Source: M55B167 sp964406095 (GTDB lineage Bacteria > Verrucomicrobiota > Kiritimatiellia > RFP12 > UBA1067). Taken from it: a stretch of 64,000 nt of DNA. Under the pieces are notes generated by a model that ran no database searches, was not told where the DNA came from, and was given only the letters and a program-made list of their open reading frames with translations. Positions within the stretch are counted from its first letter, which is position 1. Each line of letters begins with the position of its first letter. Of this stretch, positions 44,118 to 52,896 are shown one piece after another. Location of the stretch: assembly GCA_964406095.1 (NCBI GenBank), contig CAYOQJ010000099.1:1-64000 (forward strand). The letters are read 5' to 3'. The position numbers and the translations under genes are program-made.

Positions 44118-45708
44118 CTAAGTATCGTAATCATAGATATTTGAACGGTGTTTCTCTGATTTCCAAGCCACCTTGACCAGCCAGCAGGTCACACCAAAGA
44201 CCGCCAGCAGGCAGCAACGTGTGACCAGCACCCACCAGAATGCGGCACCTTCATAGAGCGGCCGCCACTCTCCGTCAACCCTTCTGATCATCAGGATTGT
44301 GCTCCATCCATCGGTGATCAGCCAGCTGAACAGAATCAAAAACAGGAAGAAGGGAGTACACCACTTCATCACATACTTCAGAAACACCGGCAGTCGCAGA
44401 CGTGCGCTGCGGTGAATCTCCTGCCAACCCCGCTCGATACCGAAGAAAAATGCGAAAAAAAGCGACTCCACAAAGCCGAAGAGCGGCAACCCGAACGAGC
44501 TGAACCAAAAATCCATTTCATCAATCACGCATTTACCGAAAATTGCCAGATTAGCGAAAAGAAAGGTAAGTGCACCGATCACAAGCACGCACCTCCGGCG
44601 ATTAAAACCGAACTCATCCTGAAGAAATGAGAGCGACGGCTGGATAATGGAGACCGAGCTGGTGCAGCCAGCAATAAAGAGCAGAAAAAACCAGGCGAAT
44701 CCTATCAGTGGCCCCCCCCGACATACCTTTGAAGATCAAAGGGGTGGTTTTAAATGCCAGCCCGAATGTTCCACCTGCAACCGCATCGGTGGTTCCCGTC
44801 GGCCCGAAAAACATATATGCAGCGGGGATCACAATCGATGCTCCCAGAACCAGCTCGGCAAATTCATTGAGAAATGCCGAGGTGGTTGAAGCGGTCAGAA
44901 CATCATCACGGCTTTTCATGTAAGAGGCGTAGGTCAGCAGTGTGCCGATGCCGACCGAAATGGAGAAGAAAACCTGTCCGGCCGCCGCCAGCCAGACCCG
45001 AGCTGACCTCAGCGCGCTGAAATCGGGATTCCACAAAAATCCAAGTCCCTCACTCAGATTCCACTCAGGGTTGACCGGCGCATCCAGCGTGAAAACTCTG
45101 CACACCAATATAACCGCCACAAGAAAGAGAAGCGGCATGGCAAACTTGCAAAAACGCTCTATGCCGCCGCTGATGCCGTTATATAGAATCGCGAAATTGG
45201 CGGCAAAGGTGATGATGAAAAAAATATAGGCCGGCCAGAGTGTTTTAAAATACTCTTCGCCCCCGCCCAGATAGCTGTCTAAAAAACGCCCCATCTCCTC
45301 CGGCGAATCAATTGCAGCGTACTTGCCGGTAAGAGCGAAAACACTGTAGCCAAGAGTCCATGATTCGATATAAACATAGTAAAAAAAGATGCCGAGACCG
45401 CCGACGATTCCCATCACACCCAGATACTTCGCCCAAGGCTTGCGGTGGCCGGTTAGAACATCAAAAACCCCTGAAGCCGAACCGTGACCGTAAGAGCCTC
45501 CTAAACGACCCATGCTCCACTCCATCCAGCACAGCGGCAGAGCGATAAAAAGCAGTGAAAAAAAGTACGGTATCATGAAGGCGCCACCACCATTCTGAGC
45601 GGCTACTCCGGGAAAACGCAGAAAATTTCCTAGCCCTACAGCACTGCCAGCCGCCGCCAGAACAACACCGAACCTGCCAGCCCACGTCTCCCGTTTGCCA
45701 TCAGACAT
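44118..45708 (-). pseudogene. Sodium:neurotransmitter symporter (SNF) family gene with a poly-G frameshift
   Basis: Two adjacent frames together make one SNF transporter of about 529 residues. The 5' part (45708 to about 44715) has the family start WAGRFGVVLAAAGSAVGLGNFLRFP and about eight helices, then runs off frame after FKGMSGG. The 3' part continues in another frame as PLIGFAWFFLLFIAGCTSSVS and runs to the stop at 44118, covering the last helices. The break lies in a run of eight G on the coding strand (C run at 44712-44719); seven G would restore one frame. It is either a true mutation, a phase-variable tract or a sequencing error. The ATG at 45708 has a GAGGAG ribosome binding site. 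Substrates are usually amino acids co-transported with Na+. Confidence 0.85.
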
Positions 45709-45718
45709 CCGATTCTCC

Positions 45719-46576
45719 TCAGACATCGCAGATCGCAACGGCTTTGGCAAGTGCCACATCGGCCGGATCAATTTTAGGGGTGTACTCGTGAGAAACGAAA
45801 CCCTGGTATCCAAGATCTCTTATGGCGCGCATAATGGCTGGATAATAGAGTTCCTGACTATCGCCCAGATCGTGTCGTCCGGGAACACCGGCAGTATGAA
45901 AATGCGCGATATACTCGTAGTATTTGCGAATTGTGGCGATAATATCACCCTCCTGAACCTGCATATGATAGATATCATAAAGCAGCTTCACGTTAGGCGA
46001 GCCTACCTGTTTACAGACCTCCGCTCCCCAATACGTGCGGTCGCAATGATAATCAGGGTGGTTGACCTTGGAATTAAGCAACTCCATACAGAGGGTAACC
46101 TTTTTCTGCTCAGCCAGCGCGGCAACCTGTTTGAGTGCAGCAACGCAGTTTTTGATTCCCTCTTCATCGCTCATTCCGTTGCGATTGCCGGAAAAACAGA
46201 TTACGTTCTCAAAACCCGCTGAAGCGGTCGCTTCAATCGCCACCCTTATATTCTGCAGACACTCCGCATGATTTTCAACGTGATTTAAACCCTTCTGCAA
46301 CTTATTGCAGGGAGTTAGAGAACACTCCAAACCATATTTTTTGAGTGTCGGCCAACCATCAGGCCTGATAAAATCAAGCGCTTTCAATCCCAATTTAACT
46401 GAGAGCTCACAGCGCTGTTCAAGCTTCATTTTGCGCGCAAAAACCCCTGGACAAGCCCCCTGTTTCAAGCCGCCCTTGAGCGGTGGTGACCCATGAAGCG
46501 AACCAGCCGACATTCCAACCGTTGCCGCCGTTCCTGCAGCTAAACCCTTGATTACCGTTCTCCGCGTTGTGTCCAT
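45719..46576 (-). CDS. Tat-exported hydroxypyruvate isomerase-like TIM-barrel protein
   Basis: A 285-residue xylose-isomerase-like (AP endonuclease 2) barrel. The N-terminus is a twin-arginine signal (TTRRTVIKGLAAG) followed by a hydrophobic stretch, so export is expected. The barrel has ELLNSK and VKLLYDIYHMQ, the metal-binding segments of the Hyi branch, and ends with GFVSHEY. Known relatives interconvert hydroxypyruvate and tartronate semialdehyde or epimerise sugars, but exported versions are poorly characterised. It precedes the SNF transporter by ten bases, so the two were probably co-transcribed. Confidence 0.8.
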   Translation of the reverse strand: MDTTRRTVIKGLAAGTAATVGMSAGSLHGSPPLKGGLKQGACPGVFARKMKLEQRCELSVKLGLKALDFIRPDGWPTLKKYGLECSLTPCNKLQKGLNHVENHAECLQNIRVAIEATASAGFENVICFSGNRNGMSDEEGIKNCVAALKQVAALAEQKKVTLCMELLNSKVNHPDYHCDRTYWGAEVCKQVGSPNVKLLYDIYHMQVQEGDIIATIRKYYEYIAHFHTAGVPGRHDLGDSQELYYPAIMRAIRDLGYQGFVSHEYTPKIDPADVALAKAVAICDV

Positions 46577-46588
46577 AATGTGCTACTC

Positions 46589-46612
46589 CTTGAACCCTTG
46601 AACTCTTGAACC
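46589..46612. repeat. Three-copy octamer repeat before the isomerase-like gene
   Basis: On the minus strand this reads GGTTCAAG-AGTTCAAG-GGTTCAAG, and the last copy runs into the AGGAG ribosome binding site (46590-46586) of the gene starting at 46576. Copy-number change would lengthen the leader without changing ribosome binding site to ATG spacing. Confidence 0.75.
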
Positions 46613-46760
46613 CTTTAATTTTAAGCGCATTTTAACGCATTTTTGAGCCGTATCCAAGCCTCATTTTCCGCTAAAAATAACAAAACACGTTTAAAACGGA
46701 CATTTCAAATAAATTTTTAATTTTTCTCACTTTACTGTTGAATTTTTTTTGCGAAGGGGT

Positions 46761-46795
46761 TTACAATTGTAACAAATGAAGGAAGGCTCTAATAA
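46761..46795 (+). promoter_or_regulatory. Promoter with a palindrome over the -35 box
   Basis: TTGTAA (46767-46772) and TAATAA (46790-46795) are 17 bases apart, placing a start near 46802. The perfect 12-base palindrome TTACAATTGTAA (46761-46772) covers the -35 hexamer, an operator-like arrangement for the low-complexity protein gene at 46821. Confidence 0.4.
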
Positions 46796-46820
46796 AATAA
46801 ATAGGGGAAAGGAGCTTATC

Positions 46821-48698
46821 ATGAACAAAATTACGATTAAAACTGAAGATATTGTGATTACGCTCATATTTCTGAGTATTAATTTGGCGGTGGGACGTGA
46901 ACGCAGTGCGCTCTCAAGCCGTTTCACCAGTTCTTCGGGTGCGCTCCGTTCGAGCCGCAGTTCGGCCTCAGCCGCTGTAAGTCGTCCGAGTGTATCGCCA
47001 TCAGCCCGCAGCAGAGTGAGGGCGGCACCGCGCTCACCATCGACAGCGAGTCGTCCGACACGAAGCTCTTTTTCCACTGCAAGGCCTACCGGCACCGGCT
47101 CATCCACGTCGAGTCGCAGCAGTTTTTTGTCTGGCAGGCCCAGTCGCAATTCAACACCTGCATCAGCAACCGTGCCGAAAACAGCACCCAAACCATCGTT
47201 TACTACGCCGACCTCAAGATCAGCTACCCAGCCTGCGCGCACACCATCTTACACGCCAACACCAAAACCAACACCCTCCAGGCCGGCATCCTCATCCTCT
47301 TCCGGCATATCGCGAACACCTGTGGCCAAACCGGAACGACCCGGCGGATCAACAGGTGTTAGATCGTCGACTCTAGTGCGTGCACCGACGTTCACTCCTG
47401 CAAAACCATCCCCCGGCTCTTTATCACGCTCCGGCGCGACAAGAGGCACGGAGAGAGTGTTGCCTTCACGTACCGCAACTAGCTCGAAACCAGCGGTTGG
47501 CGGATCACACGGCACCAGAACAACGAAACCTTCCAAACCCGTTGGAGCAGAAACGTCTTCCCGCAGCTCCGGAAGCGGCATAACCAAGAAGCCGATGCCG
47601 ATAAGAGGAGGCATCACTCCATCCACTGCGACGTTGAACCCCGGCAGGACGGACAAAACAGGGTCGCGGATATCGGCTCCACCCAGACCTGTTTATTCAA
47701 AACCAACGCCGCCCACAAAGCTTTCAAAACCCGTCACCCGCCAGAGTTCCGCCTCATTGCATCCGCTCACCCGCGGAAGCGAAATATCGAGTTCAAGCCG
47801 CAACTCCTCCGCAGGTCAGATAAGAAAAAAACCGATACTTTCCAATTCGAGGAAACCCGCTTTATCAGCTTTACGCAGCGGCTCACGCGGAGAGACACGC
47901 GTGCGTCCCGCTGGAATATCAACATCACGCCATGCACCGTTGCGTCCGTCGAGGGAAACATCTCTGGTGCGCGCGGTGCACACCGCTTCACCCCGCTCAC
48001 ATCATCACTACCGCTACTCGCCACCCAGACCGCGCTACCACAGTTATCATCGACCGTACTATCATTATTACCCCCGCTACTCCTTCGCGCCGGTCTGGTG
48101 GGGTCCAGTGGTTTATCCGGCTGGTTTCGGGATAACCTGGTGGAGCAAACGCTTTACGCTCTCATTCTCAACCTACTCTCCTGCCTATTACGGTTGTCAC
48201 ACTCCTTATTACAACAGCTGGTATTATGGCGGTTACGGTTATTCATCACTCTATTACGGTGGCTGGCGTTCCGGCTGGTACGGCGGGCTATCCTACGTCT
48301 GCAACCCCTGGCCGGTCTACCGCACATATTATTTCCATGATCCTGAGCCTGTCATAATAGAGCGCCCGGTGATTGTGCAAAACGAAATCATAATCGAGAA
48401 AACGCAACCGATTGTCATCACGAACAGCTCAACGATTGGAAGTTCTTCCGTGAGCAACACTTCACCATATCCCGATGACCATATTATCGTTGAAGAGCGA
48501 ACGACCATCAGAAGCGGCCCGGAGGAAAGCGCATCGGCAGGGATTGATCCTGAATACATTTACGAAGACCGTTTTGATCCTTATTATTATGATGGCGACT
48601 ATCTGGTTGAGCAGTTGCGAATAGGCTTCGCGTCGTATGCCGACACACTCAATCCGGAAAGTATCTGGTTATCTTACGCTGGACTTGATCTGCTCTAG
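46821..48698 (+). CDS. Exported low-complexity Ser/Arg/Pro/Thr-rich protein with Tyr/His/Gly-rich C-terminal half
   Basis: Not recognised as any family. The ATG at 46821 has an AAGGAG ribosome binding site, and residues 11-24 form a short hydrophobic, signal-like segment. Residues 28 to about 390 are highly basic and built from Ser, Thr, Pro and Arg (patterns such as SRPTRSSF and SKPTPPTKLSKP), likely disordered. Then comes a His/Tyr/Arg stretch (SHHHYRYSPPRPRYHSYH) and a Tyr/Gly/Trp-rich region (YNSWYYGGYGYSSLYYGG), followed by an acidic tail. This charge and composition gradient resembles cell-surface, sheath or matrix proteins rather than enzymes. The frame stays open for 625 codons, which supports a real gene. 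Confidence 0.65.
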   Translation: MNKITIKTEDIVITLIFLSINLAVGRERSALSSRFTSSSGALRSSRSSASAAVSRPSVSPSARSRVRAAPRSPSTASRPTRSSFSTARPTGTGSSTSSRSSFLSGRPSRNSTPASATVPKTAPKPSFTTPTSRSATQPARTPSYTPTPKPTPSRPASSSSSGISRTPVAKPERPGGSTGVRSSTLVRAPTFTPAKPSPGSLSRSGATRGTERVLPSRTATSSKPAVGGSHGTRTTKPSKPVGAETSSRSSGSGITKKPMPIRGGITPSTATLNPGRTDKTGSRISAPPRPVYSKPTPPTKLSKPVTRQSSASLHPLTRGSEISSSSRNSSAGQIRKKPILSNSRKPALSALRSGSRGETRVRPAGISTSRHAPLRPSRETSLVRAVHTASPRSHHHYRYSPPRPRYHSYHRPYYHYYPRYSFAPVWWGPVVYPAGFGITWWSKRFTLSFSTYSPAYYGCHTPYYNSWYYGGYGYSSLYYGGWRSGWYGGLSYVCNPWPVYRTYYFHDPEPVIIERPVIVQNEIIIEKTQPIVITNSSTIGSSSVSNTSPYPDDHIIVEERTTIRSGPEESASAGIDPEYIYEDRFDPYYYDGDYLVEQLRIGFASYADTLNPESIWLSYAGLDLL

Positions 48699-48775
48699 CA
48701 GTCTGTCGGACTTGCGGAATCGTCGTAAAATATCTGATTGCGGCTGAGAACCATTGCATCTACAATAAGGGCGTT

Positions 48776-50386
48776 TTGAAAGTTAAAGAGTCAGATCAGA
48801 ATCTCAGCGTCGCCTACACCAAGGTTCCGCAATGCAGGTTACGCCGTGACATCTTTGAGCGAAGTGTTGCCAAATATGTGCGCGACAATCGGCTTGTGCC
48901 ACCTTTGACCGAGCAGGAGATACTTCAACACGCTTTGTGTCTGCAACCGTTGCTGGACGCTGTCAGCGACGAGATCATCTACATTTCGCTGCTGCTCAAC
49001 AACCAGCTGTGGCTTGAAACGATTCGCAGAATCCCTTATGAGCGCAGGCTGCTGCTGCTGCCGCAATGTCTCTCCGACCCGGATGTGTGCCGTGCCGAAC
49101 GTGACGCAATCGGATTGCTCTGTGCGCAATGCGGTGGCTGTGCCATCGGCACATTGCAGAGCGAAGCGGAGAAACTAGGTTACATCACGCTGGTTGCTGA
49201 AGGCACAACGGTGGTCAGCAATCTGCTCAGTAGCGGCAAGGTGGATTCGGTCATCGGAATTGGATGCATAGATTCGCTTCAGCGGATATTCCCGGTGATG
49301 AGTGAACACGCCATACCCGGCCAGGGCATTGCACTACTATTCGACGGCTGCCGACGCACTCAGGTTGATCTTGAGTGGGCCTTGCGAGTTATCAGGGAGT
49401 ACACTCCTCTGCCGGGTCACACAACTGTCAATCTCGAAAGGGTGGCTGCTACTGCCAGAGAGTGGTTTAATCCGGTGAACCTCGCTTCGATCCTGCACCC
49501 ACCGATCACGGAAACGGCCCGAATCGGGCAGGAGTGGATGGTGACCGGCGGGAAACGCTGGCGTCCGATATTAACCTCCGCCGTTTTTGCTGCGGCAGGC
49601 GGAGAGTTGGAGCAGATCATGCAGGCGGCAGTAGCAGTTGAGTGTTTTCACAAAGCATCATTGATTCATGATGATATTGAAGATAACGACGAAAAGCGCT
49701 ACGATCAACCTACAGTTCACATGCAATATGGCATTCCCGCCGCAATCAACGCTGGCGATTACCTGATCGGCGAAGGTTACCGTCTGCTGGCATCTTCGGG
49801 ATTCAGTGGCGAAACCTGCGCTCAGATGGTCAAAGCCGCAGCGGAAGGCCATCGCGAGCTTTGTCTGGGACAGGGAGAAGAGCTGGCCTTCAGCCGAACC
49901 CCTTTGCCTGTCACCGAACCCGAGGTTTTAAGTATCTACCGCCGCAAAACCGGCGCAGCCTTTGAAGTTGCGGTATTAACCGGAGCTCTGGCGGCTGAAC
50001 TTGACAACGAAACATGCGCGACTCTCTCCGATTTCAGTGACGCAATCGGCACGGCCTACCAGATTCAGGATGATATTGATGACTTTCGCTCCGCCCCCGG
50101 TCGCGCTGCGGATATGCTGACATTGCGACCCACCCTTTTTCTGGCAATGGCCTGCATGAGTGACCACCCCCTGATTCAAAATGCCCTGAAACAATCGTGG
50201 CATAAAGACCATATGCAACAGCGCCTGACATTGATCAAAGCCATTGAAAAAGCCGGACTGCACAAACGGGTTGAGTTGCTCTATGCACACTATCGGCTTG
50301 AAGCCGAACGCATTCTGGCCAACATAAGCCACATTGAGCTCAAACGACTGCTGCGTAACATCATCACGCACATGTTGACCTTCTGA
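48776..50386 (+). CDS. DUF116-polyprenyl synthase fusion protein
   Basis: A 536-residue fusion. Residues 85-215 match DUF116: LLLPQCL (Cys98), Cys105, then CAQCGGCAIG (Cys116, Cys119, Cys122), GIGC (Cys164) and FDGCRRTQVD (Cys192), a cysteine set suited to a metal or Fe-S cluster. Residues 240-536 are a trans-isoprenyl diphosphate synthase with GGKRWRP, the first Asp-rich motif HDDIED (near 298-303), and the second motif QDDIDDF. The enzyme half extends allylic diphosphates to polyprenyl chains for quinones or lipid carriers. The start is TTG after an AAGGG ribosome binding site; no later Met is near the N-terminus. The role of the DUF116 half is unknown. Confidence 0.85.
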   Translation: MKVKESDQNLSVAYTKVPQCRLRRDIFERSVAKYVRDNRLVPPLTEQEILQHALCLQPLLDAVSDEIIYISLLLNNQLWLETIRRIPYERRLLLLPQCLSDPDVCRAERDAIGLLCAQCGGCAIGTLQSEAEKLGYITLVAEGTTVVSNLLSSGKVDSVIGIGCIDSLQRIFPVMSEHAIPGQGIALLFDGCRRTQVDLEWALRVIREYTPLPGHTTVNLERVAATAREWFNPVNLASILHPPITETARIGQEWMVTGGKRWRPILTSAVFAAAGGELEQIMQAAVAVECFHKASLIHDDIEDNDEKRYDQPTVHMQYGIPAAINAGDYLIGEGYRLLASSGFSGETCAQMVKAAAEGHRELCLGQGEELAFSRTPLPVTEPEVLSIYRRKTGAAFEVAVLTGALAAELDNETCATLSDFSDAIGTAYQIQDDIDDFRSAPGRAADMLTLRPTLFLAMACMSDHPLIQNALKQSWHKDHMQQRLTLIKAIEKAGLHKRVELLYAHYRLEAERILANISHIELKRLLRNIITHMLTF

Positions 50387-50422
50387 AACCGCTCGCAGAC
50401 ATTTAACGAATAATCAACTCAA

Positions 50423-51862
50423 ATGACAAAACTACTGCCGTCAATTCTAGCAATCCTGAGTGCCGCGCTAGGAGCGTGGCTTCTGATACGCTGGCTTTCA
50501 GGCACACATCAATCCATGGTTGTTCGAAAGGCGCTACGTGCCGGATCCATCGCCGAGGCTCTGGCTGAACAGCAGATCGAAGAACACGGTTCAGAATTGG
50601 CCGGTTGTTTTCTCAGATCATCAGATGTTTCCGCCGGAACCCTTGCGGGATTCTGGCCGCATTTCCGCGGAGAGCAACAAGACAACCTGGCTGAAGCCGG
50701 GGGCGAGCTGTTGGAAGAGTGGCCCGCTGACGGACCACAAATTCTCTGGTCTATCGAGGTTGGTGACGGCCACGCCATGCCCTCACTTCACAACGGCACT
50801 CTCTACCTGCTTGACTATGACGAAGCACGCCGGGGTGACGCCCTGCGTGCCCTTAATGCTGATACAGGACAGGAGCGCTGGCACCATCTTTACCCGGTCA
50901 AAACCAAACGCAACCACGGAATATCGCGTACAGTCGCAGCCTGCAACGGTGAGTATGTCGCCAGTATCGGTCCGCAATGCCATGTACTCTGCCTGGAGGC
51001 CGAGGAAGGAAAATACAACTGGGGTTTCAGCATGCGCCACCTCTACGGAACTGAAGTTCCTCTTTGGTATACCGGGCAGTGTCCTTTAATCGACGAGGGC
51101 ACAGTGATTCTCGCGCCTGCTGGCGAAGATGTGCTGATCTGCGGCATAGATGCCAAAAGCGGTCAGACGGTTTTTACAACACCCCAGCCCGGCAAACTGA
51201 AAATGTCACACTCATCGATGATACAAATGAGTGTGGGCGGCTGCAAACAATATATTTACGCCGCTCTCGGAGGCATTGTGGGCATTGCCGCAGATGGAGA
51301 ACAGCGCGGGAAGATACTCTGGCAGACAGATAGTTTCAACGCCTCGGTGATTGCGCCCTCGCCACTGATACTGGATGACGGTCGTTTTTTCATGACTGCC
51401 GGTTACGGCTATGGAGGGGTTATGTATCAGGTTGAAAAAATTGAAGACGAATGGCAAATCCGTGAACTGTTCCGCAAGACAAAGAAAGAATTTGCCAGCG
51501 AACAGCAGACCCCGCTTTACCTCAATGGTCTACTCTACACAGTGCTACCCAGCGATGGCGGTGCCAAGCGGCAGCAACTCACCTGTATGACACCGCAGGG
51601 GGAAATTCTATGGCACAGCGGCCAAAAAGACCGCTTCGGACTGGGCCCGTATCTGGGCACCCCCGACGGATATATGTTTCTGCTTGACGATACCGGCACT
51701 CTGACACTTGCCAGAGTGGGTCGCGAGGGTTATAAACGTCTGGCTCATCACGCCCTGATGGCACAGCAGGGTCGTGACGCCTGGGGTCCGATGATATTGA
51801 CGGATGGATCTCTGCTGTTACGCGACAGCACCCGCATCTTCTGTTTAAAGGTTACACGGTAA
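50423..51862 (+). CDS. Membrane-anchored PQQ-like beta-propeller protein
   Basis: 479 residues. Residues 5-26 are a single hydrophobic anchor or signal (SILAILSAALGAWLLIRWL). From about 90 on, repeated blades follow the PQQ/BamB pattern: ALNADTGQERWHH, CLEAEEGKYNWGF, GIDAKSGQTVF and MTPQGEILWHSG. Such propellers act as protein scaffolds in the periplasm and do not necessarily bind PQQ; the catalytic residues of quinoprotein dehydrogenases are not seen. It starts 36 bases after the polyprenyl synthase fusion, suggesting one transcript. Confidence 0.78.
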   Translation: MTKLLPSILAILSAALGAWLLIRWLSGTHQSMVVRKALRAGSIAEALAEQQIEEHGSELAGCFLRSSDVSAGTLAGFWPHFRGEQQDNLAEAGGELLEEWPADGPQILWSIEVGDGHAMPSLHNGTLYLLDYDEARRGDALRALNADTGQERWHHLYPVKTKRNHGISRTVAACNGEYVASIGPQCHVLCLEAEEGKYNWGFSMRHLYGTEVPLWYTGQCPLIDEGTVILAPAGEDVLICGIDAKSGQTVFTTPQPGKLKMSHSSMIQMSVGGCKQYIYAALGGIVGIAADGEQRGKILWQTDSFNASVIAPSPLILDDGRFFMTAGYGYGGVMYQVEKIEDEWQIRELFRKTKKEFASEQQTPLYLNGLLYTVLPSDGGAKRQQLTCMTPQGEILWHSGQKDRFGLGPYLGTPDGYMFLLDDTGTLTLARVGREGYKRLAHHALMAQQGRDAWGPMILTDGSLLLRDSTRIFCLKVTR

Positions 51863-51916
51863 GTGCTGACATAGCAAAAACTCCGTTTGAACTTCAAATA
51901 TATTCGACAGCTTCGA

Positions 51917-52729
51917 TTATCCGCCTTCCGCGCTGACGCGGTGTTTGCTACGACACTCTGAGCAGTAGAAATAGGGTTTATCCCAAGTAGTCTCCTCCTC
52001 TTTGCCACAGGTATCACATGCGCGTACCTGTTTGCGATGTTCACTGCGGCAATTCGAACAGAAGAATTCCGGGCCGGCCCAGGTGGTCTCTTCTTCTCGG
52101 CCGCAGTTCTTGCAGACGCGTTTCCTTTCCGACCGCACCAATTTGATATCATCGGAACGTTCATCCAAAAATAGCGGCGGCAGATCCTGAATGCCAGGTG
52201 TTGTAAGCATCATTACACTCGTCAGATTTTTATCATTCAGATTGTTCATGCAAACCATCTGAACCCGCTTACCCAGCGCACGCACCCTTTTCAGCAACGG
52301 GATGTAATCGGCATCGCCGCCCACCAGCACCGCCACATCAAATGCACCGGGCAACATGGCGTAAAACATCATCGCGGATGAGAGCGCCACATTAACCCAT
52401 TTATCATCCGGGCGCGCATTCGGCTCACGCCTGAAATCTATCTCCAGAATCTCGGTATCATAGGCGCACTGCATCGAAAGAAACTCATAAAAAGCTCGTT
52501 GCTTCGCAGGATTATACCCCTGTTTGTTGACAGGAATTGTGCCAAAATAATTCGTGCGCACCACATCAACCTCAGAGTCCATCATTTCCGCCATGTGAAG
52601 GGCAATTATATCCGGTATCCTCTTGTAATCGATCTCAAACCCACTCTCTTCGCCTAGTGCTTCGAAAAGTTCCTGACGACTGTGATACAACCAGCTTCCA
52701 TCGACAAATATCATTGCTTTTACAGACAT
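51917..52729 (-). CDS. NYN (LabA/DUF88) domain protein with two C-terminal zinc ribbons
   Basis: Residues 4-190 form a NYN/PIN-like ribonuclease fold with the acidic residues at Asp10 (IFVDGSWLY) and VGGDADYIPLL, consistent with a metal-dependent RNase. The C-terminus carries two near-identical zinc ribbons: Cys206, Cys209, Cys224, Cys227 and Cys238, Cys241, Cys256, Cys259, each CxxC-x14-CxxC with the shared EEETTW core. These probably bind nucleic acid or the ribosome. An AAAGG ribosome binding site precedes the ATG at 52729. RNA target unknown. Confidence 0.85.
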   Translation of the reverse strand: MSVKAMIFVDGSWLYHSRQELFEALGEESGFEIDYKRIPDIIALHMAEMMDSEVDVVRTNYFGTIPVNKQGYNPAKQRAFYEFLSMQCAYDTEILEIDFRREPNARPDDKWVNVALSSAMMFYAMLPGAFDVAVLVGGDADYIPLLKRVRALGKRVQMVCMNNLNDKNLTSVMMLTTPGIQDLPPLFLDERSDDIKLVRSERKRVCKNCGREEETTWAGPEFFCSNCRSEHRKQVRACDTCGKEEETTWDKPYFYCSECRSKHRVSAEGG

Positions 52730-52840
52730 GACACGACCTTTCCTCTCTTATCTATACTTTTTATTGCAATTTAATAATTTATTATCCCTGAATATATTAT
52801 TGCCCTTTTGCTTAATACGCTCAGGAAATTCCGGAAATTC

Positions 52841-52896
52841 AAAAAAATATAATGTCCCAACATCGCCACTCCGAGAAGCCCTTTTATTTTGGGACA
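52841..52896 (-). terminator. Possible intrinsic terminator of the coiled-coil membrane protein gene
   Basis: On the minus strand TGTCCCAA (52896-52889) can pair with TTGGGACA (52860-52853), followed directly by TTATATTTTTTT (52852-52841). The loop is long at 28 bases and contains the stop codon of the gene, so the fold is less compact than a typical terminator. Confidence 0.45.

Noticed and set aside
44118..44588. Separate 156-residue membrane protein gene
   Set aside because: Its frame continues upstream without a stop into sequence homologous to the SNF transporter, and it is best explained as the 3' part of that frameshifted gene.
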